Shown here: positions 28,378 to 36,574 of the stretch, piece by piece
How the letters are laid out: each line of letters opens with the position of its first letter
How positions within the stretch are numbered: position 1 is the stretch's first letter
Translations under genes and position numbers: made by a program
The notes under the pieces: generated by a model
What the model saw: only the letters and a program-made list of their open reading frames with translations
What the model was told of the DNA's origin: nothing
Database searches by the model: none
Origin: Solirubrobacterales bacterium
Lineage (GTDB): Bacteria; Actinomycetota; Thermoleophilia; Solirubrobacterales; 70-9
Length of the DNA stretch: 37,477 nucleotides
Direction: 5' to 3'
NCBI GenBank assembly: GCA_021154855.1
Contig: JAJKHV010000171.1
Coordinates: forward strand, 1-37,477

Positions 28378-28395
28378 TCACTACGTATCACTACG
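28378..28395. repeat. Direct repeat TCACTACG x2 at 10-bp period
   Basis: TCACTACG-TA-TCACTACG upstream of the ArsR-like gene. Confidence 0.7.
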
Positions 28396-28426
28396 CGAGA
28401 TTCCTCAGGTGAACGCGGAAGTCTCG

Positions 28427-29632
28427 TCAGGCAAGAGTGCAGCGCGCTTGATAAATCGAGAGGAAACCGCTCTCGAAGCCGCGCCGGGCCATGCGCAGGT
28501 AGAGGCGCCAGACGCGCAGCCGTTCGGGGCCCGCGAGGCGCACCGCATCATCGAGGTTCTGGTCCAGCCGCTGCGCCCAGTGGCGCAGGGTCTCGGCGTA
28601 GTCATCGCCGAACTCCTCGACGTGGCGGGTGACGAACCCGGCCCGCTCCAGCGCCAACAGCACTCTCGAGAGGTGCAGCGGTTCGGCGTCAGGGAAGACG
28701 TAGCGCTCCGAGAAGGGCCCGGCCTCGGGGTCGCTGTGGCGCAGGCGGGCGATGCCGTGGTTGAGCAAGCGCCCTCCGGGTTCGAGCAGGCCCGCCAGAG
28801 TGCGGGCATAGACGTCGATCTGGGCCTCGCCGACGTGCTCGACCATGCCGATCGAGGCGATCGCGTCGAAGCGCTCTCCAACCAGGTCGCGATAGTCCAT
28901 CACGCGGATCTCGACCCGGTCGCCGACGCCCGCCGCCTCGGCCCGTTCGCGGGCGCGTTCGGCTTGCGGCGGTGAGAGCGTGATGCCGACGACATTGGCG
29001 CCATGGCGGGTCGCCGCCCAGAGCGGGAAGCTGCCCCAACCGCAGCCGACGTCGAGCACCCGATCGCCCCCTTTCAGCGCCAGCTTGCGGCCCACCATCT
29101 CGAGCTTCTCCTCCTGCGCGGCCTCCAAGGTCTCGGCCCCGCGCGAGAAGACCGCGCAGCTGTAGGTCATCGAGTCGTCGAGGAAGAGCGAGAAGAACTC
29201 GTTGGAGACGTCGTAGTGGTGGCGCACCGCCTCGGCGTCGCGCTCCTTGCTGTGGCGTGTGGCGCTCGGCCGCAGCTCCGCCGCCGGCCGTTTCGGGGGG
29301 CGGTTCAGCCCGGCGGCGCGGACCGCGGCGATCAGCAGCCGTGCCTTGTCGCCGGCCTCCAGGGCGGGCGGCTGCCAGCCGTCGAGCAGCTCGATCACAG
29401 CGTCGATGTCATCGACCTCGATCGCGCCGCTGACATAGGCGCGGCCGAGGCCGAGCTGGCCTGGCGCTCGCAGCGCGTGGGCGGCAGCGCTTGGCGAGCG
29501 CACGTAGAAGGTCGGTCCGTCACCGTTGCTCGCCGGCAGTCGCGTGCCGTCCCAAAACTCGACCGTGAAGGGTCGCTCGGGGAGGCGCGCTTCGATCTCG
29601 CGGCGCAGGGGAGCGGTCCTGGCAAACGGCAT
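28427..29632 (-). CDS. cfa: Cyclopropane-fatty-acyl-phospholipid synthase family methyltransferase
   Basis: VRHHYDVSNEFFSLFLDDSMTYSCAVF; VLDVGCGWGSFPLWAATRHGANVVGITLSPPQ; in-frame ATG at 29632. Confidence 0.92.
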   Translation of the reverse strand: MPFARTAPLRREIEARLPERPFTVEFWDGTRLPASNGDGPTFYVRSPSAAAHALRAPGQLGLGRAYVSGAIEVDDIDAVIELLDGWQPPALEAGDKARLLIAAVRAAGLNRPPKRPAAELRPSATRHSKERDAEAVRHHYDVSNEFFSLFLDDSMTYSCAVFSRGAETLEAAQEEKLEMVGRKLALKGGDRVLDVGCGWGSFPLWAATRHGANVVGITLSPPQAERARERAEAAGVGDRVEIRVMDYRDLVGERFDAIASIGMVEHVGEAQIDVYARTLAGLLEPGGRLLNHGIARLRHSDPEAGPFSERYVFPDAEPLHLSRVLLALERAGFVTRHVEEFGDDYAETLRHWAQRLDQNLDDAVRLAGPERLRVWRLYLRMARRGFESGFLSIYQARCTLA

Positions 29633-29719
29633 CGGCGCGGACCTTATCGCCGCCGCGCTCCGGCTGAAAGGTCGCCTTGGCTTTTCTCGCGTCCTCGATC
29701 CGTATGATCGCGGCAGCTG

Positions 29720-30646
29720 ATGGAAACCGCGGGACCACTGCCATCCGATATCCAGCCGGTCGCCAACGAGACCCGCGACCGAATCATCACCGGCCTGGTG
29801 ACGCTGGTCCCGTTCGTCGCGATCGGCCTCGCGGGCTGGCAGGTGTGGGGCAAGGCACTGCACTGGAGCGACGTCTTCCTCTTTTTGAGCATGTACCTCT
29901 TCACCGGCCTGGGGATCACGGTCGGCTTTCATCGCCACCTCACCCATCGCAGCTTCAAGGCGAAGAGGTGGCTGCACGGCCTGCTGGCGATCTTCGGCTC
30001 GGCGGCGATCGAGGGCCCGGTGATCTCGTGGGTTGCGGACCATCGCAAGCACCACGCCTTCTCCGACGAAGTGGGCGATCCGCACAGCCCCCACGTCGAT
30101 CACGGCCACGGCTGGTCCGGCGCTATGCGGGGCCTCTTCCACGCCCACATGGGCTGGCTTTTCATTCACACCCAACGCGGCAACAAGGAGCGCTTCGCTC
30201 CCGACCTGATCAAAGACCCGGTGATCAACTGGGTCGACCGTACCTTCCTCTACTGGGCGATCGGCGGCCTGTTTCTGCCCTTCGCGCTCGGCTGGGTGAT
30301 CGGGGGCACTCTCTTCGCCGCCTTTACCGGTCTGCTCTGGGGAGGCCTCGTCCGCGTCTTCGTCCTGCATCACTTCACCTACAGCATCAACTCGCTCTGC
30401 CACGTCTTCGGCAAGCGGGACTTCGAGACCAGCGACGAGTCGCGCAACCTCGCCCTGATCGCAATTCCGACCTTCGGCGAGGCCTGGCACAACAACCACC
30501 ACGCTTTCCCCACCTCCGCCACCCATGGCCTCGGGCGTTGGCAGCTCGACATCTCCGCGCTGGTCATCGATTCGCTCGAGAAGCTGGGCCTCGTCTGGGA
30601 CGTAGTGCGGCCAACGCCGGAGCGCATGGCCGCCAAGTCCAGCTGA
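29720..30646 (+). CDS. Acyl-CoA/acyl-lipid fatty acid desaturase (delta-9 type)
   Basis: Three histidine boxes: HRHLTH, DHRKHH and HNNHHAFP. Confidence 0.93.
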   Translation: METAGPLPSDIQPVANETRDRIITGLVTLVPFVAIGLAGWQVWGKALHWSDVFLFLSMYLFTGLGITVGFHRHLTHRSFKAKRWLHGLLAIFGSAAIEGPVISWVADHRKHHAFSDEVGDPHSPHVDHGHGWSGAMRGLFHAHMGWLFIHTQRGNKERFAPDLIKDPVINWVDRTFLYWAIGGLFLPFALGWVIGGTLFAAFTGLLWGGLVRVFVLHHFTYSINSLCHVFGKRDFETSDESRNLALIAIPTFGEAWHNNHHAFPTSATHGLGRWQLDISALVIDSLEKLGLVWDVVRPTPERMAAKSS

Positions 30647-30721
30647 CCGGCGCACATCGGCGTCCTCTGGTCGCTCGGCGTGCAAAGCGCGTGTGTACTC
30701 GATCTGCTTGGTCCGGCAGCC

Positions 30722-33130
30722 TCAGGGCGCTTCTGGGGATTCGTACCAGTCGATCCATCCGCTGCAAGCCTCGTTCAGGGGCACGACGCGGTGTGACCGG
30801 GCGGGAACTGCCACCAACTCGCCAAGGTTGGCCTTGCCCGCGTAGCCGCTGAGGCTCTGCAGTGTGCTCGCGCCTGCGGCGGAGACCGTGAAGCGGATCG
30901 GCTTGCCGTCGCTCTCGATCTCCCCGGCAGGCCAGAACTGGCCGTCGTTGGCGAGGCTGATCGTATTGGGGCGCTGCCCATCGAGCGCTGGGGGAAGCGA
31001 CTCGTGCAGGCTCGGCGCCACCAGCGTCAAGTCGATGGGAGAGAAGTACTGCAGCGAGAGCAGCCAACGCCCCGCCGGCAAGCTCATCGTCTGCGCTGCA
31101 CTGTCGCCGGTTTCCAGCGCCGCCGCGGGGCTCCAGTGCCCCTTGCCGCCGATCACGGCGCCGGGGAAGAGTCCGGCCCGGCCCTGGCTCGAGGTGAGGA
31201 TGCGGATCTCGGGCGAGGCGCAGTCGGCGTGCGCTGCCGGCTCGATGCCCTCGAGCAGCACGTGGCGATCCTCGGGAACCGGGCCGGCCTTCTTCCAGAG
31301 GACGTAGGAGGGGGTGGCGGCGACTCGCCTGAAGCCGGGCGGTGCTTCGCTGTTCCAGGCGGCGTGCCCGGTGATCACGTAGGGAAAGCGTTCGAGCGTG
31401 CCGTGCGAGAAGGAGTCGAAGTCGATCGGGCTGTAGGCATCGCCGGTGTCGAAGGGCTTTTCCGGGCTGGGGGAGACATCGGCGTCGGGAAACTCGACGA
31501 GAGGCACGTGGGTGTCGGCGCCCTGGAGCTCATAGGCCGCGTAGCGGTCCTGACCTGCGTAGAGCACCGATTCGCCACGCACGATCGGCATAAAGGCCCG
31601 CAGCTCCGCTCCATGTCCAGGCGGCCCCACGGGCGCGTCACGAAGCACCAGCAGGCTCGAGTAGATCGCCCCACCGATGAAAACAACGGCAAGCACGCCC
31701 CAAGCAACCCGCTGCGTCCCGGCCGACGGGCGGATCTCGCTACCGGGAGCCGCGTCTTCGGCCCCTCGATGGGCCTTTTGGCTGCCCAGCTCGAAGAGGA
31801 GGGGTCGGATGGCGATCAGCATCGCCAGCGGGGCGGCGATCATCAGCGCCTTGGCCTGGGAGTACTCGCCGCTGCCGGCCACCGCGGCGATGTAGAGGAC
31901 GGTGCAAGCGGCCAGGGCCAGTGGCACGGCGAGCTGGCGCCGGCGCAGCCACCAGGCGGCACCGAGGATCACCGCGAGCGCTCCGATCGCGGTCGCCAGC
32001 CCGGTCAGCTGAGCGCCGCCGGCAGCGTTGAGGCGATAGCTCGACGCCGGCCAGATGCCGAGCGCCTCGACCGGCGAGACGGGGCCGTAGGTGTTCGTCC
32101 CCGCCACCCGGTTGAAGCCATGGACGAAGGCGTAGGGCCCGACGACGGTCAGGACGACGAGCACGATCAGGACGGCCAGCGTCAGCGCCACGGCCGGTCG
32201 GCGCACCGTCCGCACGAACGCCCGCGGCCGCAGCGCTCGTCTAACCCCAGGCACCGTTGCGCCCCAGAGGATCACGATGGCCACCGGCCAGGCGAGCCCG
32301 GCGAAGCTGTAGGAGAAGAAGATCCCACCGACCAGCGCCAGCGGGGTGAGCGCTGTCAGCGCTCCTTTCAGGCCAGTCCCATCCCAGCCTCGGCCGCCCC
32401 TGTCCCGCCTCCAATCGAAGTCGTGGAGGTAGACGGCGAAGGCGAGCACGAAGAGCGCCTCGGCGGTCTCCTTGAAAGCGCCCTGGGCAAAGTAGGAGGC
32501 GCCGAGATAGGGGATGGCGACCAGGATCGCGGCAAGCGCCCGGCGCACCGGGCGGAGATCGCCAAGCGCGGTCAGCGCCGTCAGCGCGGTGAGGATGCCG
32601 ATAGCGAAGATCTGCCCGACGAAGGCCTGGCCAAGGCCGATGCCCGGCAGCACCGCGACCGCCGCTGCGAGCGCGTGCGGACCCAGCGGGTATCCGGCTT
32701 CGGGCGCAGGCCCGAGGCCGCTGCGCAGCCACTCCGCCCAGGCCAGATGCAGGCCCAGGTCGTTGTTGAAGCCGACCCCGATGATGCCCCACCGTCCACT
32801 CACCGCAAACGGAATCGAGAGAACCAGAGCGACGATGAGGGCGACCGGGATGCCCTCGCGCAGGATGGCGCCGTCGCTTTCGCCGCGACGCGGCTGCCAC
32901 CAGAGCAGCAAAGCCGCCGCAAAGATCAGCGCCACGACGCCGAAGGTCGCGCTGGTCGCGTGTCCCGGCGCCCGCGCGAGCAAGCCGGCAACGCTCAACA
33001 CCGCCCCGAAACCGACGGCCGGCCCAAGCCAGCCTCGCGAGCGATCCTCCCCGGCGAGGCCGAGGATGGCGCGTCCCACCAGCATCGAGGCGGCGCAGAT
33101 CAGCGCCGCCGAGGCATAGGTCCCGATCAT
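30722..33130 (-). CDS. Large polytopic membrane protein with C-terminal extracytoplasmic domain (GT-C-like topology)
   Basis: 802 aa with many hydrophobic segments, then a soluble C-terminal region; no specific catalytic motif recognised. Confidence 0.75.
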   Translation of the reverse strand: MIGTYASAALICAASMLVGRAILGLAGEDRSRGWLGPAVGFGAVLSVAGLLARAPGHATSATFGVVALIFAAALLLWWQPRRGESDGAILREGIPVALIVALVLSIPFAVSGRWGIIGVGFNNDLGLHLAWAEWLRSGLGPAPEAGYPLGPHALAAAVAVLPGIGLGQAFVGQIFAIGILTALTALTALGDLRPVRRALAAILVAIPYLGASYFAQGAFKETAEALFVLAFAVYLHDFDWRRDRGGRGWDGTGLKGALTALTPLALVGGIFFSYSFAGLAWPVAIVILWGATVPGVRRALRPRAFVRTVRRPAVALTLAVLIVLVVLTVVGPYAFVHGFNRVAGTNTYGPVSPVEALGIWPASSYRLNAAGGAQLTGLATAIGALAVILGAAWWLRRRQLAVPLALAACTVLYIAAVAGSGEYSQAKALMIAAPLAMLIAIRPLLFELGSQKAHRGAEDAAPGSEIRPSAGTQRVAWGVLAVVFIGGAIYSSLLVLRDAPVGPPGHGAELRAFMPIVRGESVLYAGQDRYAAYELQGADTHVPLVEFPDADVSPSPEKPFDTGDAYSPIDFDSFSHGTLERFPYVITGHAAWNSEAPPGFRRVAATPSYVLWKKAGPVPEDRHVLLEGIEPAAHADCASPEIRILTSSQGRAGLFPGAVIGGKGHWSPAAALETGDSAAQTMSLPAGRWLLSLQYFSPIDLTLVAPSLHESLPPALDGQRPNTISLANDGQFWPAGEIESDGKPIRFTVSAAGASTLQSLSGYAGKANLGELVAVPARSHRVVPLNEACSGWIDWYESPEAP

Positions 33131-33175
33131 CAGGGGCGGAAACTACGGCAGCGGGACGACGAGCGCCGCCCCGGC

Positions 33176-33892
33176 TCAGTACTTCTCGGCTGCCCGCTCC
33201 AGGGTCTCGCGCAAGTTCTCATTGCGCAGCGGGCCCTCGTGCCCGGCGCAGACGACCGCCGGTTCCAGCGCCGCCAGCTTGCGAACCGATTCCTTGGCCT
33301 TGGCGTGGTCCCATGCCCAGGCGGGATGTGGGACGCTCGCCTCGCCAGCCGGCAGCGCCCGTCCCAGCCGCACTGCCGAGTCGACCAGGTAGATCACGTC
33401 GCTGACGATCGCCAGCCGGTCGCTTTCGCGCCACAGCCCGATCAGGCCGGGTGCGTGTCCGGGAAAGTGGATGACTCGGAAGCCCGCCACGTCGTCGCCG
33501 TCCGAAACGGTGCCGTCGATCTTCACTGCACCACCGTCCCATCGCTTCATCAGCGTTGGGTAGATCCAGCGCACGGGGGCGAATGGAAGCTGCGAAAGAT
33601 CCATGTAAGGAGTGATCGAGGCATCACTTTCGGCGTCGGCGACGTCGTCGCCGTGACAGAAGACGGGGACGCCCATCGAAGGCGCCGTTCCACGGTGGTC
33701 GGCGTGGGCGTGCCCGAGCACGACCCGCTTCAATCCGCCCAGCTGCGCGGCGGCGGCCTTCGCCTTCTTGACCATTGCCTTGGTCCCGGCGTCGAACTGC
33801 ACTACCCCGTCGCCCTCCTCGAGGAAGTAGACGTTCATCGACTTGCCGAGATCACCCCGCAGCAGCCAGACCCCGTCGGCGACCTTCTCCAT
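33176..33892 (-). CDS. MBL-fold metallo-hydrolase
   Basis: VLGHAHADHRGTAPSMGVPVFCHGDD; VIHFPGHAPGLIGLW; VCAGHEGPL. Confidence 0.88.
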   Translation of the reverse strand: MEKVADGVWLLRGDLGKSMNVYFLEEGDGVVQFDAGTKAMVKKAKAAAAQLGGLKRVVLGHAHADHRGTAPSMGVPVFCHGDDVADAESDASITPYMDLSQLPFAPVRWIYPTLMKRWDGGAVKIDGTVSDGDDVAGFRVIHFPGHAPGLIGLWRESDRLAIVSDVIYLVDSAVRLGRALPAGEASVPHPAWAWDHAKAKESVRKLAALEPAVVCAGHEGPLRNENLRETLERAAEKY

Positions 33893-33907
33893 GATGAGAT
33901 CAGCCTA

Positions 33908-34060
33908 ATGCCCAGCGTCTGGAAAACCGGAATGGCGGTTCTGATCGTCTGTCTCGTCGCCTCGATGGCGATCGCGATCTACCGCCTTGCCACCACCCCA
34001 CAGGAAATCCTCGGCGACGGCTTCCGCGGCTTGCCGGTTCACGCCCAGCCGCGGCGTTAG
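33908..34060 (+). CDS. Small single-TM protein
   Basis: MPSVWKTGMAVLIVCLVASMAIAIYRLATTPQEILGDGFRGLPVHAQPRR: plausible start, one TM helix, fits the gap between the MBL gene and uspA. Confidence 0.45.
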   Translation: MPSVWKTGMAVLIVCLVASMAIAIYRLATTPQEILGDGFRGLPVHAQPRR

Positions 34061-34099
34061 TATCAGCCCGGTTCAGCGACCGAGTCCCGAGGAGGCGGC

Positions 34100-34543
34100 G
34101 TGTTCACTCGCATCGTGGTTGGAACCGACGGGTCAGATACCGCCGCCGAGGCGGTCCACCAGGCCGTCGACCTGGCCAAGCTGGCCGGCGCCCAGCTCAA
34201 CATCGTCAGCGCTTACGAGCCACTGCCGAAACGCAGGGTGGAGGGCGAGAAGCTCGGTGCCCCGGCAGACGTGCAGTACGAGATCGGTCCGCGCGAGGAC
34301 GTCAACCTGATCCTCGACGCCGCCGCCGCGGCGGCCCGCAAGGAGGGGATCGACGTGCAAACCCATCCCGTCCAGGGCGAACCGGCCGAGGCAATCCTCA
34401 ACGTCGCAGAAGAGACGAAGGCCGACCTGATCGTGGTGGGCAACAAGGGCATGACCGGGGCGCGCCGCTTCCTGCTCGGCAGCGTGCCGAACAACGTCTC
34501 GCATCATGCGCCCTGCAGCGTGATAATCGTCAGGACGACCTAG
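34100..34543 (+). CDS. Universal stress protein (UspA family)
   Basis: FTRIVVGTDGSDTAAEAVHQAVDLAKLAGAQLNIVSAY; IVVGNKGMTGARRFLLGSVPNNVSHHAPCSVIIVR. Confidence 0.93.
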   Translation: MFTRIVVGTDGSDTAAEAVHQAVDLAKLAGAQLNIVSAYEPLPKRRVEGEKLGAPADVQYEIGPREDVNLILDAAAAAARKEGIDVQTHPVQGEPAEAILNVAEETKADLIVVGNKGMTGARRFLLGSVPNNVSHHAPCSVIIVRTT

Positions 34544-35901
34544 GCTGACGGCTCCGTAGCTTTTGCGGCGTCGATCAGGCCGGCGCCCTGACGGGTCGCC
34601 GGCAGGCCGAGATCGCGGGCGGTCTGGCGCAGCCGCTGGGTCACCGCGCCGACCTTGCCCTTCTTCTTCGCCTTCGGATCGATCGTGCCGCTGGCGAGGA
34701 TCATCGCGGCGAGGCCCGAGACGTGGGCGGCCGCCATCGAGGTTCCGACGTAATCGCTCGGCTCACCGAAGTCGCGGGCGCTGCCTTCTTTCAGCGTTAC
34801 CTGGTAGATCGGGTCGGAGAGGACCGAGGGGCAGCCGGTGGCCGGGAAGCCGCCACCGGGGGCGATCACGTCGACTCCCTTGCCGGACAGCGAGTAGCTG
34901 CCGAGACAGCCGCCCTCGGTGCTGCCGCCGACGCCGATCACGTGCGAGCCGGTGGCCGGGGGCGCGACGCAGGTCTCGGAGCCGAGGTTGCCGATCGAGG
35001 CGACCGCGATCACACCCCGGCGGTAAGCCTGCCGCAGCGCTTCTTCGACCCCCGGCACTTCTCGGTCGCAGCCGAAGTTGAAGCTCATGTTGATCACGTC
35101 GGCGCCGCTGGCGACCGCGAAGCGGATCCCCTTGGCGATGTCGTCGGCGCGCCCGCGGCCGTGTTTGTCGAGCACCCGCACCGGCATCAGCTTCGCCCGG
35201 AAGGCGAGCCCGGTCAGCCCGATGCCGTTATTGGTCTTCTCGGCGATCGTCCCGGCGACGTGTGTCCCGTGGCCGTTTTCGTCGAGCGGCAGGCGGTCGT
35301 TGTCGACGAAGTCATAGCCCTTGACGAACTGCCCGCTGGAGAAGTCGGGGCTGCGGCGGAAGTTGGTTCCCTTGGCGCGGTAGGCGACGCCGGTGTCGAG
35401 CACGGCGACCGTGACGCCCTCGCCGCCAGGGTGACCGACTTCTTCCAGGTGCTTCCAGGCCCCGACCGCGTCGATGCCGCCCGGCGAGAGGGGCAGCAGT
35501 GGAGTCGCCCCGCCTTCCCAGGGCAGGAAGTTCCACTGCTTCAACACCCAGCCGCCAGGGGGGCCGGGGGGACCGCTGATCGGGCCGGGATCATTTGGGA
35601 CCGTCGCCAGAGGTTCCTCAGGGGCCGTCGACGCCGTGGCGATGTAGTTGGGCGCCGCATATTGCACTCGGGGGCTGTCGCGCAAAGCAGCCGCCGCCTC
35701 AGGCACGCCAACCCGCGCTGGCAGGGGGACAGTGCGGACCGTCGATGCGCCGGCGAACTTGACCAGCAGCTGATGAGAGGCGAAGCCGTGCGCCGTCCCG
35801 ACGCCGCTCGTCGCACCGGCCGGCGCCGCGCCCAGGCAGAGAGCAACAACCAAGGCTGCGGCGGCGGTCGGAAGGCGTCGGTTCATCTCGGTTCGGCGCA
35901 C
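34540..35901 (-). CDS. Secreted subtilisin-like S8 serine protease
   Basis: Catalytic triad contexts VAVLDTGVAYR, DENGHGTHVAGTI and YVGTSMAAAHVSGLAAMIL; signal peptide from the alternative ATG at 35886. Confidence 0.93.
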   Translation of the reverse strand: MRRTEMNRRLPTAAAALVVALCLGAAPAGATSGVGTAHGFASHQLLVKFAGASTVRTVPLPARVGVPEAAAALRDSPRVQYAAPNYIATASTAPEEPLATVPNDPGPISGPPGPPGGWVLKQWNFLPWEGGATPLLPLSPGGIDAVGAWKHLEEVGHPGGEGVTVAVLDTGVAYRAKGTNFRRSPDFSSGQFVKGYDFVDNDRLPLDENGHGTHVAGTIAEKTNNGIGLTGLAFRAKLMPVRVLDKHGRGRADDIAKGIRFAVASGADVINMSFNFGCDREVPGVEEALRQAYRRGVIAVASIGNLGSETCVAPPATGSHVIGVGGSTEGGCLGSYSLSGKGVDVIAPGGGFPATGCPSVLSDPIYQVTLKEGSARDFGEPSDYVGTSMAAAHVSGLAAMILASGTIDPKAKKKGKVGAVTQRLRQTARDLGLPATRQGAGLIDAAKATEPSA

Positions 35902-35957
35902 GCAAATCCCTGCATTGGCGAGCTACTCCCTAACACCAGCCCACCGGCGAAGTTGTA

Positions 35958-36482
35958 GTGACACATACTCCCGTATGGATGAGCGCCGAGGCCTCGACAT
36001 CCGAAGACGAGCAGTTGATGGCGCTGGCGCTGGAACGCGCCCGCGAGGCCGAGCAACACGGCGACGTGCCGATCGGCGCCGTGATCGCCCGGGACGGCGA
36101 ACCGCTCGCGACCGCGGGTAACGAGCGCGAGCTGCGTGGGGACCCAACGGCCCATGCCGAGATCCTCGCGATCCGTGCGGCAGCCGAGGCGATCGGCGGC
36201 TGGCGGCTGCCGGGCACGACCCTCTACGTCACGCTCGAGCCCTGCGCGATGTGCGCCGGCGCGATCGTCCTCGCCCGCGTCCCGGCGGTCGTCTACGGTG
36301 CCGCCGACCCCAAGGCCGGCGCCGCGGGCAGCGTCCTCGACGTCCTCGGCGAGCCAGCTCTCAATCACCGCCCCACCGTCGCCGGCGGCGTCCTCGAAGC
36401 GGAGTGCGCGGCGCTGCTTCGCGGCTTCTTCGCCGCCCGGCGAAGCGGAGAGGGTGGGATTCGAACCCACGAGGCGGGTTAA
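35958..36482 (+). CDS. tadA: tRNA-specific adenosine deaminase
   Basis: DPTAHAEILAIRAAAE; TLEPCAMCAGAIVLARVPAVVYGAADPKAGAAGSVLDVL. Confidence 0.92.
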   Translation: MTHTPVWMSAEASTSEDEQLMALALERAREAEQHGDVPIGAVIARDGEPLATAGNERELRGDPTAHAEILAIRAAAEAIGGWRLPGTTLYVTLEPCAMCAGAIVLARVPAVVYGAADPKAGAAGSVLDVLGEPALNHRPTVAGGVLEAECAALLRGFFAARRSGEGGIRTHEAG

Positions 36483-36535
36483 CCCCGCCCACGCGATTTC
36501 CAATCGCGCTCCTTAAGCCGCTCGGACACCTCTCC
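36446..36535 (-). tRNA. tRNA-Ser (anticodon GGA)
   Basis: Reverse complement GGAGAGGTGTCCGAGCGGCTTAAGGAGCGCGATTGGAAATCGCGTGGGCGGGGTTAACCCCGCCTCGTGGGTTCGAATCCCACCCTCTCCG: 7-bp acceptor stem, long variable arm, TTCGAAT T-loop. Confidence 0.96.
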
Positions 36536-36574
36536 GTGGTCCGGCAAGGGTATTGCTTCCGCTGCTGGGGGCGA

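Noticed and set aside
29633-30685. N-terminal extension of the cfa ORF (28427-30685)
   Set aside because: Antisense to the desaturase gene; Cfa homology starts near the ATG at 29632.
33133-33172. 7-bp inverted repeat GGGGCGG/CCGCCCC between the membrane protein and MBL genes
   Set aside because: Short GC-only arms; expected by chance at this base composition.
31004-33900. 1018-aa plus-strand ORF (track 31004-34060)
   Set aside because: Mostly antisense to the membrane protein and MBL genes. Only its last 50 codons (33908-34060) look like a possible small membrane protein.
36136-36516. ORF ending VGFEPTRRVNPAHAISNRAP
   Set aside because: A frame overlapping tadA and reading through antisense tRNA-Ser; a well-known artefactual tail.
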